Shown in pieces: positions 10,022 to 22,400 of a stretch of 64,000 nt of DNA; position 1 is the stretch's first letter; every line of letters starts with the position of its first letter. The stretch spans positions 23,148,527-23,212,526 of the forward strand of contig CM042548.1 of NCBI GenBank assembly GCA_023630585.1. Direction: 5' to 3'. The translations under genes and the position numbers were made by a program. The DNA comes from Cranoglanis bouderius. Lineage: Eukaryota > Chordata > Actinopteri > Siluriformes > Cranoglanididae. The notes under the pieces were generated by a model. It saw only the letters and a program-made list of their open reading frames with translations, was not told where the DNA came from and did no database searches.

Positions 10022-10700
10022 TTAAAAGACTACATCAGAGACAGTAATTAGCATAATTATAGTTTTACCTTTTTTTATTGGTGGTGTTTTTGTGTTGCCA
10101 GACCAGGATGGGTGAATGATGGAAATAATGGAAGTTGAGAACGTGTCCTGAGGTGATTGCTTGCATATCGTTAAAATGTATATTGAGACTTTGAATGTTA
10201 TGAAAAGCAATTGTGAATAATGTGGCAGTTGAAGGTGGGTTTTCAGAGATGAAGGTAGGCATTGTTTCAAGTTTACGACTGCATTGTTGACTGCTAGACC
10301 TTGAACTTTGTGAACAGTACAAGCCCGTGCTAATTGTACTGGGTACTGACAATGTATGCCACCATTGTTAGAGACTTTCTCTTCTTCAGGTTTAATGATT
10401 GTGATGTTTTGTGTAGTATTAGTTGGTAGGCGTATTTTAGCTCTTTGCTGCTGTCCAATTTTATTGTCATCAAATTCAACATGTATTACAGAGGGAAAAT
10501 CTTTGTCATTATCATACATAATGACAACATTGGACAACTGTCCCAAAGGCAGCATTAACAAGTCCATCTGAAGCATCAGTGTTTTTAGTCAGCATGATGT
10601 GAGTTTGTATACCCAAACAGACACTTGGCTTTGGTGTGGTGGCCATTCTTTCTTTCCATACGTCCCATTTTTGGATTGCGCTCAAAGTCTTGTGCTCCAA
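10022..10700 (-). pseudogene. Helitron Rep/helicase, PIF1-like C-terminal fragment
   Basis: Minus-strand translation from 10700 gives MLTKNTDASDGLVNAAFGTV, then IHVEFDDNKIGQQQRAKIRL, then ARACTVHKVQGLAVNNAVV. This is the end of the PIF1-type helicase of animal Helitrons, including its last helicase motifs (VHKVQG). A frame change separates the two parts near 10512-10576, and the usual motif region ALSR is lost after VVNLKQ. The upstream helicase motifs and the HUH nuclease are absent. Helitrons transpose as rolling circles, and this copy is inactive. Confidence 0.85.
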
Positions 10701-11994
10701 TAGTTACTGCGTCTTCTCATAGGATAAGAACACGCAGTTTCATGAATAATTATGAGACACAGATGCGTCATCGAAGTACTATAGTACACTCATCACTCCG
10801 TGTGACATTAACACGATGTAGATTTTAAACCCGGAAGACAAAAATAGCGGAAAAAAACTCAAAATTACCCAGTTTTCTCCTACAGTTAAAATTATCGGAT
10901 GCTAACATTGTCTTTTATGATGTCACACAAACACGACACAAAACACCTTTGTTAAAATCTCAGAAAATGTAGTTTAGTGTTTCATGACCCTTTAATGTTG
11001 TATTTGTGTGCAGGATCTGAAGTGTCCATCAGAATCACTCAACAAAATTGACTAAACAATATAAAACTGCATCTTCATCTGCAATGATTAAACGGCTCAG
11101 TTCTATGAAGCACAATGGAAAATTATCATCAAAACATTCTTCATTTTATTGCTCAGTGAGTGCAATTATAGGGATATAATCAACAACAGGGTGGTGTGAT
11201 GAAGCAGAGATACAGTTCCCACCCTGAAGTTGATTATTTTCCTTTAACAGCATGTCCCCAAATGTTTTATTCCTCTTATACCACAGCAATTTACCAATGA
11301 TGACAATTTTTATTTAAGAATGACAACAATCTCTCGTGAAGTTAATAAGACAAAAATCGCAGCTTGATGTGTTACTTAGAAACCGCAAAGAAGCGTAAAT
11401 TCCTCTGTCCTGAAGATGTCGGAAAACTTAAAGTTACAGCTTTACCTCTGACTGTTACAAAGCCCTGACACTGGAGACTCCTTCCATACATGTTACATAA
11501 ACATCTCCTTACAGAAAACTTCACCATATCAACAAATACACATGTTATTTAAATCTGTTTGTTTCTCTGTTTCATTTGTCTTTTTTCCATTTTGGGTTTT
11601 GGAGTTTAGATGGACATCAATTGACATCAAAAAAACATGCAAAGGATTATACAAGCAAACCTTTGACCATGTCCCTGATCATGAGATGTTCAAATCAATG
11701 CAATGCAAACAAAATTCGACCTCCACAAAACATAAAAAAACATTTACCTTAGACAAAAAAACTCAGACTGCAATCTGTCATTCCACCTCATGTTTCTCTC
11801 GCATACAGAAAATGACCTTTTGTCCACTCAGTTCTTCACAAAGTTTGAGGACACTGAGCAAAGTCAGAAACCCTGTAACTATTATCCATAGCTGGACTGG
11901 CTCATCGGGAGAATTGGGAGAATTCCCGGTGAGCCACTCATAAATTGGGCTGGCAGATGTAGGCTACCACTTGCCCTCTTTCTCTCCGTACCAC
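10701..11994. other. Repeat-rich DNA without recognised gene
   Basis: GTGTTTCATGACCCTTTAA at 10977-10995 resembles one end of a non-autonomous TTAA-targeting element, but its partner is not visible. A block near 11500-11536 (AACATCTCCTTACAGAAAAC) recurs near 37806, so it is dispersed. A 133-codon open frame at 11542-11943 has no domain I recognise and is Lys/Thr/Ser-rich. I do not support it as a gene. Confidence 0.4.
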
Positions 11995-12048
11995 ACCCAC
12001 ACACACACACACCCACACACACACAGACACACACACACACACACAGAG
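11995..12048. repeat. Imperfect (CA)n microsatellite
   Basis: CACA repeats interrupted by CCC and GA. Confidence 0.9.
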
Positions 12049-12546
12049 AAAAAGCACGTGTTACATTATTGTGTGACTAATAACTAACGTAACTAATTAC
12101 ACTACATTTGTATTTACATTTGTAACACCAAATCAGCACAAACGAATGGCATAGTTTTGGTGATTATTTAATTTCATGGGGTGCCAACAGGGCCGGCCCG
12201 AGGGGTTGTGGGACCCTATAGGCGAGATCATAAATATGGGCCCCACTGATGTAAAAACTGTCATAGCACTGCACTTTGGCGAGTGAAGGGCACATAACAA
12301 TTACATTTTCCATATTTAATTGTATAGATGTTTATTAAGTGCAACATATTCAATGTAATAATACAACAATTGTATCACAACTATTATGTTTAAAAAACAA
12401 ATATCTTAACAAATATATTAAATTATATTTGAACTTGAAAAATAAAACAAAATTAATATAAAAGGTTCTGCTTCAGGATCAGTAGATGGCCCTTTAATTT
12501 TAAATATGCATTAAAGAAATGAATAAACAATTGCTTTATTTATCTA

Positions 12547-12591
12547 TGTGAAGAAGTGACATTCTTCACTGCAGCAAGCGGCAGCACTGGT

Positions 12592-12663
<72 letters not shown>
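12547..12663 (+). repeat. Truncated 5' LTR ending in a (CA)n array
   Basis: The first ~50 bases (TGTGAAGAAGTGACATTC and the AGCGGCAGCACTGG stretch) match the start of the 3' LTR. After the (CA)n array (12591-12663) the sequence passes straight into gag, so the remaining ~1 kb of LTR and the primer-binding site are missing. Confidence 0.85.
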
Positions 12664-12668
<5 letters not shown>

Positions 12669-13690
12669 AGGCTAAAGTGGATGAGACCTGGGACACCTTG
12701 ACATCGGAGGGAGAGGAGGCCTCATCAGTAGAGCTTCCTGGAGTGTCAAGAAAACCCAGGGCATCACAGGCCAGCAGGCCTTCCACATTGTCCAGCAGGG
12801 GCATGGCGAGCCTGATGAAGGACTTCCTCGACGCACAGCAAGCGAGGGAGGAGAGATATCTGTGGGAGCTACGAGGGCTTTGGGAATCTATCTAGCACTC
12901 TGTCAGATCGGCAGTAGTCACCCTGAGTGACCCTGGAAGCCTGAGGATAGAACTTCTTATTCCTGCCCCTCAGAGAGTATCCATAGCGGAAACCAGGACA
13001 ATGACACAGCCAGCCAAGGTCGCTGATATGCCGAGCAGAGACCCCGGTGCCAATCCTACAGCCAGGGGACGACATCGAGAGCTATCTGCGATGATTCGAT
13101 CGACTGGCCCGAACCTGGCAGTGGCCAAGAGAGGAGTGGAGCTGTTGGTTGGTGCCATTACTGACGGGACAAGTGTTGGAGGCATACCTCGCCATGGATG
13201 AGGACCTCGCAGACGACTATGACCACCTGAAGGACACACTACTGCAAAAATTCAACATCTTAGCCAAGACCTACCGGCAGCGGTTCCGGGCAGCAACAGT
13301 ACCAGAAGGTGAATCACCGACAGAAACATACCACCATCTGTGGAATCTCTACCAGTGGTGGGTACGTCCTGATCTACATTCCAAGGAGATCGGAGAGCTA
13401 GTCATATTGGAACAGCTGCTTTGAGTACTGCCTTACGACAGCCGTACCTGGGTTAAGGAGCATGAACCAGACTCAGGACTGGCAGCCACAAAGTTAGCCC
13501 AGCAGTACATGAATGCTCATTGCTCTGGTCTGCGCACGTAACCATTTAAAGGTAAAGCACGTTATGCACCCACTGACAAGCCACAACAGGCTCCACATGA
13601 ACTTAAGACTGTAACACCACAGAAACTGATCTGCTTCTCATGTCAGCAGCCGGGGCACAAAGCTACTGTGTGCCCGGCACGTAAATCAAA
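12664..13690 (+). pseudogene. Gmr1-like gag: SCAN-like capsid and CCHC knuckle
   Basis: Plus-strand pieces encode a charged N-terminus (VDETWDTLTSEGEEASSVEL) and a capsid part (GQVLEAYLAMDEDLADDYDH, then KTYRQRFRAA). A region follows that looks like the SCAN domain: LWNLYQWWVRPDLHSKEIGE, LVILEQLL, and after a TGA at 13423-13425, LPYDSRTWVKEHEPDSG. A CCHC zinc knuckle, CFSCQQPGHKATVC, lies at about 13632-13673. Gag forms the virus-like particle, and the knuckle binds the element RNA. SCAN domains of vertebrate zinc-finger proteins are thought to derive from this gag type. Frameshifts and stops make it non-functional. Confidence 0.85.
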
Positions 13691-13764
13691 GTTGACAGGG
13701 TTTTCTATGCTCCTAGAGAAGAGGACACTGAAATGGACTCTGTTGGGGTGGGGCAAGGTAACAA

Positions 13765-13870
13765 CATGCTTTCGGATATTACAGTGAATGGACATTCATT
13801 AAAAGCAATGCTTGACACTGGTAGCTCAGTTTCACTAATCAAGTCATGTCATGTTTCTAATGTTGACTAT
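13765..13870 (+). pseudogene. Retropepsin-like protease remnant
   Basis: SDITVNGHSLKAMLDTGSSV with the catalytic D-T-G-S motif at about 13815-13826, followed by SLIKS. Only the N-terminal half of the aspartic protease is recognisable. It sits between the gag knuckle and the integrase, as expected for a gag-pol polyprotein. Confidence 0.8.
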
Positions 13871-14289
13871 GCCAATACCACATAATACAGTGTGTACATG
13901 GGGATGTAAAGATGTTGTGAAAATGTTGTGAATGCTATGCCAGTATGTTCATTTCCTGTAATGCAAGGGCTCAAGCCAAGGCAGGTCTGCAGCCTCTGCC
14001 AGACTTGGATAGTAGTCTGCTAGAGAGCAGGACCAAAGGCCCAAGAAAGACATGTCGACAGCGACGATTGTTGAAATATCTGAGTACTCCAGCCTCCAAA
14101 CTCTCCACGGAGGGGCTCGAGGTTCATGGCTGGCCAGTCCCAGAAAACATTGCTGTGTTACAAAGGGAAGATGAAACCTTTAAACCTTTAAACCTTTGTT
14201 TGCCAAGGCTGAAGGCCAAGAAAAGTCTAAAGTGTCTGATGAACAGTATGTTATTCATGATGGTGTGTTGTATGTGCAATCTGCTGATG

Positions 14290-15385
14290 TGTTAGTGTGG
14301 TAGTACCCCTGTCTTGTCGACCCCTTGTTTTACAGTTGGCACACACAGTTCCATGGGCAGGACATTAGTTCATGTTTCTACTGGTCTATCATGTATACTG
14401 ATGTTCAGATGTACTGCACTATATTTTCCACATGTCAAAAGACCAGTGTTGTGCATCATCGGGGTAAATCCCCATTACACCCGTTATCTGTCATATCCAC
14501 CCCTTTCCGTCGCATCGCCATGGATATTGTGGGATCACTAGAAAAGAGCAGTGCGGGACACTGATACATTCTAGTCATCTGCGACTATGCCACATGCTAC
14601 CCAGAAGCTATCCCACTGCGCACCATCACCACACCAAAGGTTGTTCAAGCTCTCATCCAGCTGTTTTCCAGGGTAGGTGTCCCAGACGAGATCCTCACGG
14701 ACCAAGGAACGAACTTCACTTCCCACCTGATGAGACAACTGCATCAGCAACTGGGCATCACAGCATTGAGAAACAGTCCTTATCACCTGCAGACGGATGG
14801 GCTAGTTGAGCGTTTCAATCAGACACTGAAGGGTATGCTGCAGAAGTTTGTCGCAGACACTGGCCATGACTGAGACAAATGGCTCCCCTTTGTTCTCTTC
14901 GCATACAGAGAGGTACCTCAGGCTTCAACCCGGTTTTCACCCTTTGAACTCCTGTATGGCTGGCAAGTCCAAGGACCACTGGATATTTTAAAAAGGCCTG
15001 TACGAAGTCAACAGCAGACACGGAGGAGAGAAGCTTTGTGAGGTTCATCCTGGAGACGAGGGACCGGCTAGAGATGTACCAAGAGCAAGCAAGGGAGAAT
15101 CTTCAAGAAGCACAAGCAGCACAGAAACGATGGTACGACCAACAAGCCAGACTGCGTCAGTTCCAAATGGGACAGAAAGTGCTGCTGTTGCTACCCACGT
15201 CAACGAACAAGTTACTCACAAAGTGGCAAGGGCCGTATACCATTGTGAGGAAGATGGGGCCTGTAACCTATGAGGTTCATCACCCTGACAAAAAAAGATC
15301 TCACCAGACCTACAATGTGAATCTATTAAAGGATTGGAAGGAGGTCCAAGTGAAGCCTACAGAGATGTCGCTGATGATAAGGTAG
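14290..15385 (+). pseudogene. Ty3/gypsy integrase with GPY/F module
   Basis: The zinc-binding HHCC part is present as LQLAHTVPWAGH (about 14332-14367) and CQKTSVVHHRG (14435 on). The catalytic core shows RIAMDIVGSLE (first D, about 14523), LTDQGTNFTSHLM (second D, about 14700, in another frame) and QTDGLVERFNQTLKG (E, about 14810). The C-terminal part, in an open 115-codon frame at 15038-15385, has KWQGPYTIVRKMGPVTYEV, the GPY/F module that contacts target chromatin. Integrase inserts the cDNA. Several frameshifts and a TGA at 14871-14873 inactivate it. Its place before reverse transcriptase is the diagnostic feature of this clade. Confidence 0.88.
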
Positions 15386-15439
15386 GTGGAAGATGAAGAG
15401 GAGGACGAGCTTGCTCCAGAGGTGAGACCTCAGTGACAT

Positions 15440-16220
15440 CCTGCAAAGATAAAATTGGAGCATCTGGATGAACCCCAAAGGGGTGTGATGCAAGACCTCC
15501 TGGATCTCTTTCCATCATTGTTCCGTCAGAGGCCTGGATGGACAGAGCTGGTACATCACACCCTCCACCTTACGGATACAACCCCCTCACACCAGCGACC
15601 TTATCGAATACCTGAAAAACTGGTCAAGCACTTGAAGGAGGAAATCGAGACGATGAAGCAGCTGGGAGTAATAGAAGCCTCCAAAAGTGAATGGAGTAGC
15701 CCCCTCGTCATTGTCCTGAAGAAGGATGGATCTTTACGGGTTTGTGTTGACTTCCGTAAGCTTAATGCCAAATCGCAGTTTGATGCCTACCCCATGCTGA
15801 GAATCGATGATCTGCTGGAGCAGATAGGCTAGGCCCAGTACATCACCATCCTGGACCTGTGTAAGGGGTACTGGCAGGTGCCCCTTGATCCGAACTCCAA
15901 ACCCTACACCACATTCAGGACACCAGTAGGACTGTTTCAGTTTATGGTCCTACCCTTTGCATGGGGCACCTGCTCCCTTCCAGCGACTCATGGATCAAGT
16001 TCTCCAGGGTTGTGAAGAGTGGTCTGCTGCATATGTGGTCAATGTAGTGATCTACAGCAACACCTGGGCAGACCACCTGGAACATCTATGACAGACTCTG
16101 GGGAAGATCCAAGCAGCGGGCCTGTCCTTGAATGTGGCAAAGTGTGAGTGGGTTAGGTTACCTGGGATACCATCTGGGCAATGGTGAACTATGGCCCCAG
16201 CTGTGCAAGGTTGAAGCGAT
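15440..16220 (+). pseudogene. Ty3/gypsy reverse transcriptase, catalytic box mutated
   Basis: The palm begins with MKQLGVIEASKSEWSSPLVI and LKKDGSLRVCVDFRKLNAKS (15650-15775). After a TAG at 15830-15832 it continues YITILDLCKGYWQVPLDPNS (first catalytic D in the ILDLCKGYWQ box). Following a frameshift near 15960 come FQRLMDQVLQGCEEWSAAYV and VIYSNTWADHLEHL. The expected YxDD box reads Y-V-V-N (16032-16043), so both catalytic aspartates are lost. The enzyme copied element RNA to DNA, and this copy cannot. Confidence 0.9.
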
Positions 16221-16864
16221 TCAGTGCAGTCCCCCACCTAGGACGAAAAAGGAGGTGAGGTCCTTCCTGGGCCTGGTGGGCTGATATCGCAGATTCATCC
16301 CTGACTTTGCTACTATTGCAACACCACTGACGGATTTGTTGACCAAAACAGCGAAGAACCCTATGGCATGGACTAAGGCCTGTGAAGAGGCATTCAACAC
16401 CCTAAAAGGGAGGATGTGTTCCAGCCCAGTCCTACAAAGCCCCAACTTCGATCAATGGTTCCTGGTGCAAGTTGACGCATCAGAGAAGGGAATTGGCATG
16501 GTACTAGCCTAGGGGACAGGGGAGAGGAAAAGCCAGTTGTGTTCCTGAGCAGGAAACTATTGCCCAGAGAGACCAGGTATTCCACAATTGAAAAAGAATG
16601 TCTCGCTATCAAGTGGTCCCTGGAAGCTCTCCGGTACTACCTCCTGGGGAGAGAGTTTGATTTGGACACAGACCATCGGGCACTGACCTGGATCCACTCA
16701 ATGAAGGATCACAATGCTGAAATCATAAGGTGGTACTTAGCTCTCCAGCCATACACCTTCAAGATAAGACATCGCCTTGGGAGGTTGAATCTGGTAGCCA
16801 ACTACCTGTTCAGGCTCCTGGACAGTGCGCTGCTTGGAGAGGGGGAAGGTGATGTGAATAAGTG
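16221..16864 (+). pseudogene. Ty3/gypsy RNase H region
   Basis: After the connection domain (RSFLGLVG, then FATIATPLTDLLTKTAKNPM) the frame reads QVDASEKGIGMVLA (16468 on) and a TAG at 16510-16512. It then runs as a 108-codon open stretch (16539-16862) with TRYSTIEKECLAIKWSLEAL and DTDHRALTWI, the conserved Ty3/gypsy RNase H core with its acidic residues. It ends GEGEGDVNK-stop across the polypurine tract and the first bases of the 3' LTR. Confidence 0.88.
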
Positions 16865-16895
16865 ACATTCTTCACCACAGCAAGTGGCAGCACTG

Positions 16896-16950
<55 letters not shown>

Positions 16951-17921
16951 CACGCACACACACACACACTAGCCTTACCTGCTGATCATGCTATTTGGAG
17001 CAGCGGGTGCACACACGATAGTCATTCTGCCACACTAGCCTTACCTGCTGATCATGCTATTTGGAGCAGCGGGTGCACACACTTAGTCATTCTGCCATAT
17101 TCCATACTTCCCCTCAGTTATTCCCTCCAGACATACCACACCTACTCATTGTTTGTTTGTTTTATGTTTAATTAGAAAATCGTTTGTCATATGTCAGTGT
17201 AACCAGGCTGCTGGGAGCTGTGCCGGCAAACTCGAGCTCAGGTAGGGGGAGCGGTTATGACGTCATCGGTCTGTGCCGTGCCGGCGCAGTGAATCAGAAC
17301 CCGGTGAAACCATGTTGTGCCTTTATGTGGGGGTGCCAAAGTTTTAACTTGCAAACGAAATATGAGTTTGTGTTATTGTTGTCTTGTTTATTAGGTTATT
17401 ATGTTTATTGAAATTAGTTTGTGTAAACTTTGTTTTGTTATAAGGGGGAAGTTAATGAAATCTGAATGTGGAAGAGGTTACCTTATGACACTTACCTGTT
17501 AATGGTGGTGCCCAGAAAAAGGAGCGGAGTCTGGCCTTCAAAAACAGCAGCCAAACCCCAGAACAGTGGTTGTTTACCAGAGCAAACATGCTACTGGGGT
17601 GCCGTGAGCGAAAACCCTCTGTATATTGTGGATACTCGTGAGTTTGGTGTACAGTTATAAAGTTGTAAAGTTATATATCTTTGATTCATTTTGTTGTTTT
17701 ATTTTTTTGTTGGTTTGGTACTTTGGTTTTCGGGATTGTACACATGTATATATCTTCACTGTTGGCCTACTGGATTTTTTGGTGTACTTGTAAATAAACA
17801 CCACCATACTCCGGAGTACTTGCGGGTTGAGCCATCATTTTTGTATTTTTTGGACCTGAACACGTCCGCAGTGGACTCGAGGTGACCCAGTTCGGGCCTG
17901 CCAAAGGTTTACAGCATTACA
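16853..17921 (+). repeat. 3' LTR of the Gmr1-like element
   Basis: 1069 bp from TGTGAATAAGTGACATTC to GCATTACA, with TGT/ACA ends. It contains a (CA)n array (about 16899-16967) and then a ~65-bp tandem duplication (16968-17033 and 17034-17098). AATAAA at 17792-17797 is a plausible polyadenylation signal. Confidence 0.88.
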
Positions 17922-17926
17922 ATCTA

Positions 17927-18975
17927 CAATGTTATGTTGTGTAATATTAAATAATACAATACAATTGGTGTTTTATATCAAACTAAATAACATTATAATC
18001 CTCACCAGCAGCACTATGAGAAGATTGAGATGGAACCTGGCCTATATCTGTAGCTGTGGGTCCACTGAGAAATTTCCGCATAGACCCTAGTTAGTACATA
18101 AATAAAGTCAGAGAGCACATTTCAAAAACAAAAACAAAAAACAAGCATGTAATCAAAGGTGTAATTCTAAGTGTATAACATTCAAACATGCATAAACATC
18201 TAGAAATGTATGCTACAGTAAGTATTTCACCTAGTTTAATGGATTTAAAATAAGCACAGCACAAAACTTTACTGCTTTAGGCCTTAGTGGGAGATGGGTA
18301 TAATTATCATTTATTAAAACAGGAATATTAATAATACAGCAATAAATAATTCAAGCAGAACATAACTTTACTTTGAGCTTGCTTTTCTTCATCTACTATT
18401 TTTTTTTTCGGCTCCCGAACGATACCATTTAGGAGCCATGTTATACCACAACTATAATCTCTGTAGCATTCTTTCTTTTTTCTGTTAATTCAAATGAATC
18501 ACATATTTTGATGTAACGTGTGATGAGATGTTACGGTGTTATGAAATACTAATCACTCAGCAAAGTCGCTATTACCACAGTCATGAGAATATTTGGGAAC
18601 TTTCCAACAAAGAATAATGAGACTTATCTTTTCTTTTTTCTTTTTTTAACAGAATGCCTTTTCTGTCATGCATTTTACTTATGCTTAGTACGAATTCATA
18701 AAGAGTAAGCAGCGCCCCGAGTAAGTATTTCCCTGCATTTCTGTCGAACTTGAGCAATGAGCAATATGGAATCCCATGGATAAGAATAAATACCTCAGTC
18801 CATCGCTGTATGATAAATTATGCAAATTACTGTGATATGGTGTATTTTTCTAATGTTTTCTGCATTTAGTTATATTAATGCTTGTATTTTTTTTCTTTGT
18901 CATTTTCAGTAATTTGTCATGTTATTTAGAGCTCATCCTTTTACTTGGATGAGTTATTTAGTCCTCATTACATTA
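17927..18975. other. Interior of the outer hAT element
   Basis: AT-rich DNA left over between the two nested elements. The minus strand at 18439 starts MAPKWYRSGAEKK, which resembles the N-terminus of fish hAT transposases. The reading then fails at a run of ten A residues (minus strand; 18399-18408), one more than needed for IVDEEKQAQSKV. Nothing else is recognisable. Confidence 0.5.
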
Positions 18976-19227
18976 CACTGTAAAAAAATGTGATCAATGG
19001 TTACTTAAAAAAATTATGGCAACAAAGTGACACGTAATATAATTGAATAGATTTTAAGTACTACAACTTTAATTAAAAAGTATTGAATAAATTAACTAAA
19101 TTAAAAAAAAAATTAAGTGCATGGTAATAAAAGCAACAGCTAAAATGTGTTGGCTTTAGTCAATGCCAAACGTTGAGTTATATAGCCCAAAAATATTGAG
19201 TACATCCAAATTATTTTCACAAGGAAA

Positions 19228-19420
19228 ACTGATTCATATTTACTAGTATCTGAGCAAAAGTGATTTAGATATACTAAATATCTGGAGAAAACTGATTTAC
19301 ATTTACTGAATATCTTATGGAAATTGATTTATATTTACTAATTATATGGGTGAAATTGATTTATATTCACTAATTATTTGGGTGTAAATGACTTGGAGTC
19401 ACTAAATAAAAGAAACTATA
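19228..19420. repeat. Subterminal 32-bp tandem repeats of the EnSpm-like element
   Basis: About six copies of a unit close to GATTTATATTTACTAATTAT plus a variable 12-base end, for example at 19320-19383, with progressive divergence at both edges. Confidence 0.85.
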
Positions 19421-20399
19421 TCAACTCATATTTGAGCACCTTGTTGCTTAATTCAACACATGTACAATGCTATTCTTATTTATCTGTACCTTAATTAATT
19501 GTTTAAATTAAAATTTTAATTGGTATCACATAACTTTAAATCTATTCAATAATATTTAATGTCACTTTGTTGTCATCATTTTTCTATTTCTAATCCACCC
19601 AATATCATGTCTTCTTGGTGCCAAAGTTTACTTAAGTTGAGTCAACAGATCTCCATGCATTAAAATAACAGAAGGTAAACATTTATTTGTGCACCTTTGT
19701 CTCAACATGTTTACCCAACATTTTTCAAGTGCAAAATGCCAAAATATAACAATGAAATAACAGTACAACAATAAAATGCATTTGGTCTTGTAAGAAAACA
19801 GACAGAAGTACTTCCATTTGCCTTGCTTCTTCACTTGCTAAAATGGGACTCACTTGAACAATTACATTATTTATTTGTGCAAATTCAAATTCCTCAATTA
19901 AAACATGTCAAATCATCCCTGCATCCCTGGTGTACACAGTGGAATCACAAGGTACAAAAACAGTTGGCTGTACCAACTTTTTAAGAAAAAAACATGATGC
20001 CACTCCCCCCAAATCTGAACAATCACCTGCAGCACTGAAACTCAAGCACTTATCAAAGACTTGAAGGTAACCAATTGACAGTTGCACAACAATTCCCTTT
20101 CATCCTGCAAAGGTCCATTTTCTTAAGCTAGTAGCTTATTCTTGAGGCTGTTCAGTTTTGGGGACAGCTTTGAACAATCCAGCTCAAGGAGGAGTTTCTA
20201 TACCTGAGCTCCTTGGGTAGGCAAGATTCACTGCATGATTCAACCCAAGGAGCATGGAGCAAGCCCTTGGAAAGTTACCAAGAGCAGTCAGAACTTTCTT
20301 GCCCTCTACCATGATACCGATGTCATCGGGACCGTGTGATGTCTTGATGATGTAGATTTTCATCCTTTGTACAGCAAGGTCCTGCGACACACGGTCTTC

Positions 20400-21082
20400 A
20401 TCAGCATAGCAAGAACATTGTGTATTTCAGACTGTACAGCCAAAGGAGAAAGTCCTAATTAAACATCTCCCAAATTGCTTCCAACCCTTTGGACAAGAAA
20501 ACTTGGGGCTGACATAGCTGTTGCACGTAATGCACCCCATTTACGTCAGAGTTTTAGAAAGAGATCATGTACTTGTAAAAGCATATTTTCACTAACACAG
20601 GCTGGTCACCTGTCAACCAATCTCTATATGGCACTGTAAGCTCACTCCTCAATTTGCCTCAGTCTCTGTAAAAGTCTCTCTCAGCTACTTTGTGAATAGC
20701 TCTTAGGAAAAAAAACTCTTAGCTAGGAACTTTTATGGCCAAATTATAAGACATATTAAATACAGCTGTTAGTAGTGCATTTCCTGGGAGAAAGAGAATA
20801 AATAAACTACTAATAACTTTTGAATTCTGCCAGTTGGTGAAATCAGACTGGGATGGCAAGCATTTAGTAACACCACCTTTTTCTGCAGTAGTACTTAAAA
20901 ATTCTTTAATGAAAAACAAAAAATGTACATACTTACACAAAATGACAATGATTACTTACAAGACTCGACAAAACTACAAAACTCAATAGCTTGCCAAGAA
21001 TTATTGGGAGAAATATAGTATACAGAGAGTCGAGAGAGAGAGAGAGAGAGAGAGAGAGATCACCTTTATATTTTAACATGTA
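20400..21082. other. Intron-like DNA and (GA)n
   Basis: No coding match was found between the last two recognised blocks of the SAMD3-like gene. A (GA)n run lies at 21031-21059. Confidence 0.4.
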
Positions 21083-22400
21083 CTTTAACTTACATCATAC
21101 TCTTTTAAGAGTTGATGTGTAGATTCCCCAAGGTACACCATCAAACACCAAATGACATCTCTGGTCATGTTGATGCTAGGATTGCTTGGAGCCTGAAATG
21201 ACAACAATAAACATTATTGTTTATTAAAGTTCATGGTGTAAAAATCATTCACTGACCTTTAAAGCTGCAATTTTTAACACTAGGTGGCTAAACAACCCCC
21301 CATCAAGTATCCTTGATGTGCTGTCTCAGTTACCAGTCTGATGAAACACTTTGTCATTACTAAGGTTTCCAGGGAACCAGCTGTGACTCCAGGAAGTCAT
21401 TGGTCCCAGCAAAGAAATAGTGCATAGCACATAAACTCCCATAAAACCACAACATTTTATACCTTGAATGGATTAAACAAACAAACAAGACATAACATGT
21501 TAATCAGCTTTAGTTGTGCTGGTAGGCAAATTTAGCTAACTTTGGACAGAGCCAGACTAGCTGTTTCCCTGTTTCCAGTTTTTATGATAAGCCATGCTGC
21601 TGGTTGTAGCATCACAATTATAGAACAGACAGTGGTATCAATCTGAAAATCTAACTCTTAGAGAGAATGCCAATAAACCCATTACCCAAAATGCTGACCT
21701 ATTCCTTTAAGCAGCAAATATACAGAGCTGAGTATTTAAATAAAGTGGCCACGGAGTGTATACAAACTATTTTTAAAAGGTATGCAGTTATTTCACTCTT
21801 TTTGTAGAGACAATCGCAGGCTAACATTACTTCCTGTAGATTTAACTAGTATGCGAATCATGTTCCAGCAGTTTGACCACAAAATCCCTAAAATAAAACA
21901 TTAGCAAACATAATACTCATTGAAGGATACCTTGAGTAGGATGGCCTGCAACCTCAACCCCACGGTTCCACCCTTGGACTGGAAGAGGTTGAGAAGCCTG
22001 GGAGTGTACTCATCCAGCTTGGACATGGACTTTGATTCAAGGTGCACAATTGTGATTCTGTGAAACTCATCCTGGATCTGAAAGATAAATAATGAAACCA
22101 GTGTACAAATTATTCTTACAACATTTTTAAAATCTTGAAAATATGATTCAGAAAATAGTTGACAGTAACATAATACACATTTTGTATCTAAGAGCTAAAT
22201 ATGCAAAACCACCAGTGCATTCCTTCACAATGGACTAGGAATATTTCTAATTAGCAATAGTAACTCACACGAGATGCGTCAAATAGAGCAGGCCATCTGG
22301 CTTTGATGTCCTCTATGCTGGGTGATAGGTTGTCAATTTCGTTTCTTCTGTGTGCAGATGTTTTGGCCATTTATTCTTTTTTCAATTTGTTGTTGTCCCT

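Larger units (their letters stand above)
12547..17921 (+). mobile_element. Ty3/gypsy retrotransposon, Gmr1-like (integrase before reverse transcriptase)
   Basis: The element starts TGTGAAGAAGTGACATTC at 12547 and ends GCATTACA at 17921. It is flanked by ATCTA on both sides (12542-12546 and 17922-17926), a 5-bp duplication typical of LTR integration. The order of domains is gag with a SCAN-like capsid part and a zinc knuckle, protease, integrase, reverse transcriptase, RNase H. Integrase upstream of reverse transcriptase is the Gmr1 arrangement, unlike most Ty3/gypsy elements. All frames carry stops and shifts. A polypurine tract (GAGAGGGGGAAGGTGA) precedes the 3' LTR at 16853. Confidence 0.9.

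Noticed and set aside
11542..11943. 133-codon open frame as a gene
   Set aside because: No domain, no splice or promoter context, and low-complexity Lys/Thr/Ser composition.
12590..12895. Frame beginning with a Thr-His run as a start of gag
   Set aside because: The apparent ATG lies just before the (CA)n in the LTR. The gag part is real homology, but the fused start is an artefact of the LTR deletion.
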